NCBI GenBank assembly: GCA_012837565.1
Contig: DUQY01000048.1
Span: 1-7,767, forward strand
Direction: 5' to 3'
DNA length: 7,767 bases
Source: Bacteroidales bacterium
Lineage (GTDB): Bacteria; Bacteroidota; Bacteroidia; Bacteroidales; P3
Part shown: positions 6,185 to 7,767 of the stretch, in pieces
Numbering within the stretch: position 1 is the stretch's first letter
Layout: the number at the start of each line of letters is the position of its first letter
Program-made: the position numbers and the translations under genes
Notes under the pieces: model-generated
Told to the model about the DNA's origin: nothing
The model's database searches: none
Seen by the model: the letters and a program-made list of their open reading frames with translations, nothing else

Positions 6185-6250
6185 TTAATCTCCTTTGTTT
6201 AATTTATAAATACAGACGCTCCAAAATAAAAATTTAAAGGTAATCCGCAT
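6185..6250 (-). other. 21-codon open frame filling the rpsM-rpsK gap, doubtful as a gene
   Basis: On the - strand an ATG at 6250 opens a frame reading MRITFKFLFWSVCIYKLNKGD that ends with TAA at 6185. It begins 17 nt after the rpsM stop and ends 9 nt before the rpsK start, so its placement resembles a translated spacer. The peptide is hydrophobic and cationic. A frame this short is likely by chance in such DNA, and I know of no gene here in this operon. A weak 7-bp stem with one G-U pair (6213-6219 with 6247-6253) overlaps its start. Confidence 0.15.
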
Positions 6251-6267
6251 CTGCTAGTAATTAATTA

Positions 6268-6645
6268 TTACTTAGTTGCTTTTTTCTTGTTAGCAACTGT
6301 TTTCTTTTTGCCCTTACGTGTACGAGCATTGTTTTTAGTACTTTGACCTCTAAGTGGTAATCCAATACGATGACGAATTCCTCGGTAACAACCGATATCC
6401 ATCAAACGTTTAATGTTCATCTGAACTTCAGAACGTAATGTACCCTCAACCTTAAATTGGTCGCCAATAATTGTACGGATAGCATTTTGTTCGTCATCAG
6501 TCCATTCACTTACCTTCTTATCTTCACTAATTCCAGCTTGAGCCAAAATTTTAGATGATAGGCTACTTCCTATTCCGAAGATATAAGTTAAGCCGATTAC
6601 TCCTCTTTTGTTTTTTGGTAAGTCTATACCTGCAATTCTTGCCAT
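6268..6645 (-). CDS. rpsM: 30S ribosomal protein S13
   Basis: S13 is in the head of the small subunit and forms intersubunit bridges with the 50S while contacting P-site tRNA through its basic tail. The 125-residue sequence starts with MARIAGIDLPKNKRGVIGLTYIFGIG and carries the helix-hairpin-helix-like N-terminal half. The signature CYRGIRHRIGLPLRGQSTKN occupies 86-105, followed by a Lys-rich tail (ARTRKGKKK, then KKKATK). Length is typical for the family. It lies 29 nt after rpmJ. No leader resembling the E. coli S4-binding pseudoknot is evident ahead of it. Confidence 0.98.
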   Translation of the reverse strand: MARIAGIDLPKNKRGVIGLTYIFGIGSSLSSKILAQAGISEDKKVSEWTDDEQNAIRTIIGDQFKVEGTLRSEVQMNIKRLMDIGCYRGIRHRIGLPLRGQSTKNNARTRKGKKKTVANKKKATK

Positions 6646-6674
6646 AAACTTTTTTTATTGTTAAATTTAATTAT

Positions 6675-6791
6675 TTACCCTTGTCTTTGTTTAAATTTAG
6701 GATTCTTTTTGTTAATAACGTAAACAACCCCTTTTCTTCGTACAATTATGCACTCCGGAGATCTTTTCTTTACTGATGTTCTGACTTTCAT
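6675..6791 (-). CDS. rpmJ: 50S ribosomal protein L36, zinc-free form
   Basis: L36 is the smallest large-subunit protein and stabilises 23S rRNA folding. The frame encodes 38 residues, starting MKVRTSVKKRSPECIIVRR and ending VINKKNPKFKQRQG before a TAA stop. Length and sequence are diagnostic. Zinc-binding L36 uses a Cys-Cys-Cys-His set; here only Cys14 remains, with Ser at position 11, Asn at the third Cys site and Phe at the His site, so zinc cannot be held. This C-minus form is what I expect in Bacteroidota. It lies 32 nt after infA and 29 nt before rpsM, the usual operon position. Confidence 0.95.
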   Translation of the reverse strand: MKVRTSVKKRSPECIIVRRKGVVYVINKKNPKFKQRQG

Positions 6792-6823
6792 GGTCGGTAA
6801 AATGTTTATATATTATTTTAATC

Positions 6824-7042
6824 TTATTTGTGTCTATATGTTATCCTGCCCTTAGTTAAATCATAAGGAGACATTTCAACTTGCACTTTATCACCTGGTA
6901 ATATTTTAATATAGTGCATTCTCATCTTTCCAGAAATATGTGCAATTATTACGTGTCCATTCTCCAACTCAACCTTAAACATTGCATTTCCTAAAGATTC
7001 GATAACGGTTCCATCTAATTGTATGGATGCTTGTTTTGCCAT
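6824..7042 (-). CDS. infA: Translation initiation factor IF-1
   Basis: IF-1 binds the 30S A site during initiation and works with IF-2 and IF-3. The 72-residue protein is the normal length and is one OB-fold domain: IQLDGTVIESLGNAMFKVELENGH, then HISGKMRMHYIKILPGDKVQVEMSPYDL, and the end KGRITYRHK. The start follows the map stop with a single base between them (7043), which suggests translational coupling. The upstream sequence, inside the end of map, is AT-rich and has no Shine-Dalgarno motif. Confidence 0.98.
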   Translation of the reverse strand: MAKQASIQLDGTVIESLGNAMFKVELENGHVIIAHISGKMRMHYIKILPGDKVQVEMSPYDLTKGRITYRHK

Positions 7043-7043
7043 A

Positions 7044-7767
7044 TTAAATTAATACTAAGTTGTTATTTTGTTTTATTGTTTGTTCTATTTTTTCAAAGCT
7101 TGAAAGGATATCTGGTCCATTCTTTGTTATTGCAATATCATGTTCAAAATGTGCAGCAAGTGACATATCACGTGTTCTACAAGTCCAACCATCATCTTCA
7201 AAAACAATAGCCTTGTCTTTCATGGTTATCATTGGTTCAATTGCAATTATCATCCCCTCCATAAATTTGATTCCAGTTCCGGCTCTACCATAATTTGGAA
7301 CCTCAGGGTTTTCATGCATTTTTCTTCCAACTCCATGACCACATAATTCTCTTACCACTCCATAGCCATGCTTTTCGCAATAACTTTGTATTTGATAACT
7401 CAAATCTCCTATCCTATTTCCTATTTTACATTTCTCGATACCTAACATCAAAGACTCTTTGGTTACTTTCATTAAATCTTTGGCCTCTTGAGAAACTCCT
7501 GCTAAGGCAAAAGTGTAAGCTGAATCACCAACCCAACCATTCATTTCGGTTCCGCAGTCTATTGATACTATGTCCCCTTCCTTGATTTCTCTTTTCCCAG
7601 GTATACCGTGAACTACAACTTCATTAACAGATATGCATAAGGACGCTGGAAAACCATTAAAGCCTTTGAAAGCTGGTAATGCACCATTATCTCTTATAAA
7701 CTCTTCAGCAATTTTATCTAAACTTAGAGTAGTAACCCCTGGTTTAATAAATTTACTTACCTCTGAT
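7044..7767 (-). CDS. map: Methionine aminopeptidase type I, N-terminus outside the window
   Basis: This metalloprotease removes the initiator Met from nascent proteins at the ribosome. The frame is open on the - strand from the window edge (first full codon at 7766) to TAA at 7044, giving 240 residues; an internal ATG at 7544 is not the start. All five metal ligands are visible, numbered from 7766: Asp70 (VSIDCG), Asp81 (VGDSAY), His144 (LCGHGVGRKMHENP), Glu177 (IAIEPM) and Glu208 (FEHDIAI). The spacings 11, 74 in total from the first Asp to His, 33 and 31 are the same as in E. coli MetAP. The substrate-side His is in VVVHGIPG (His53). About 26 N-terminal residues are missing. Its place directly before infA is standard, and secY normally lies upstream. 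Confidence 0.96.
   Translation of the reverse strand, partial: SEVSKFIKPGVTTLSLDKIAEEFIRDNGALPAFKGFNGFPASLCISVNEVVVHGIPGKREIKEGDIVSIDCGTEMNGWVGDSAYTFALAGVSQEAKDLMKVTKESLMLGIEKCKIGNRIGDLSYQIQSYCEKHGYGVVRELCGHGVGRKMHENPEVPNYGRAGTGIKFMEGMIIAIEPMITMKDKAIVFEDDGWTCRTRDMSLAAHFEHDIAITKNGPDILSSFEKIEQTIKQNNNLVLI

Noticed and set aside
7019..7585. Several + strand frames of 63-96 codons opposite map and infA
   Set aside because: They lie antisense to the conserved MetAP and IF-1 genes and show no recognisable motif or promoter.
1..7767. CRISPR array, tRNA, phage or defence locus
   Set aside because: No regularly spaced repeats, cloverleaf sequence, phage structural gene or nuclease/helicase-type gene was seen on either strand.

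Overview
The window looks like chromosomal DNA from an AT-rich member of the Bacteroidota. Three things in the sequence point there. The first gene product ends in a type IX secretion (T9SS) sorting domain. Promoter-like boxes fit the Bacteroidota TAnnTTTG pattern. Genes generally lack well-placed Shine-Dalgarno sequences. I cannot name a genus from this.

Left part, + strand (1-1922): the 3' end of a T9SS cargo protein gene with its terminator, then a 77-codon gene for a small two-helix membrane protein with its own promoter and terminator. The two terminators are near copies of each other. Middle (2069-3458): an apparently intact 1390-bp IS256-family insertion sequence. It has 25-bp imperfect terminal inverted repeats, one full-length DDE transposase gene and a strong intrinsic terminator, whose hairpin has an unusual GC-rich loop. 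No target-site duplication is visible. Right part, - strand (3541-7767): the distal part of the large ribosomal-protein cluster in the order map-infA-rpmJ-rpsM-rpsK-rpsD-rpoA-rplQ, closed by an intrinsic terminator at 3541-3569. map runs off the right edge of the window.

The right-hand operon supplies N-terminal methionine removal (MetAP), initiation factor IF-1, ribosomal proteins L36, S13, S11, S4 and L17, and the RNA polymerase alpha subunit. Its genes are closely spaced (1 to 34 nt) except for a 92-nt gap between rpsM and rpsK. The insertion sequence sits in the non-coding stretch between the convergent + strand genes and this essential operon, so it interrupts no visible gene.

I found no CRISPR array, tRNA, rRNA, prophage or defence system, and no strong case for an undescribed system. 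The best leads are the twin terminators, the GC-rich hairpin in the IS, the missing target duplication, the uncharacterised small membrane protein and the unfamiliar N-terminal part of the T9SS cargo.
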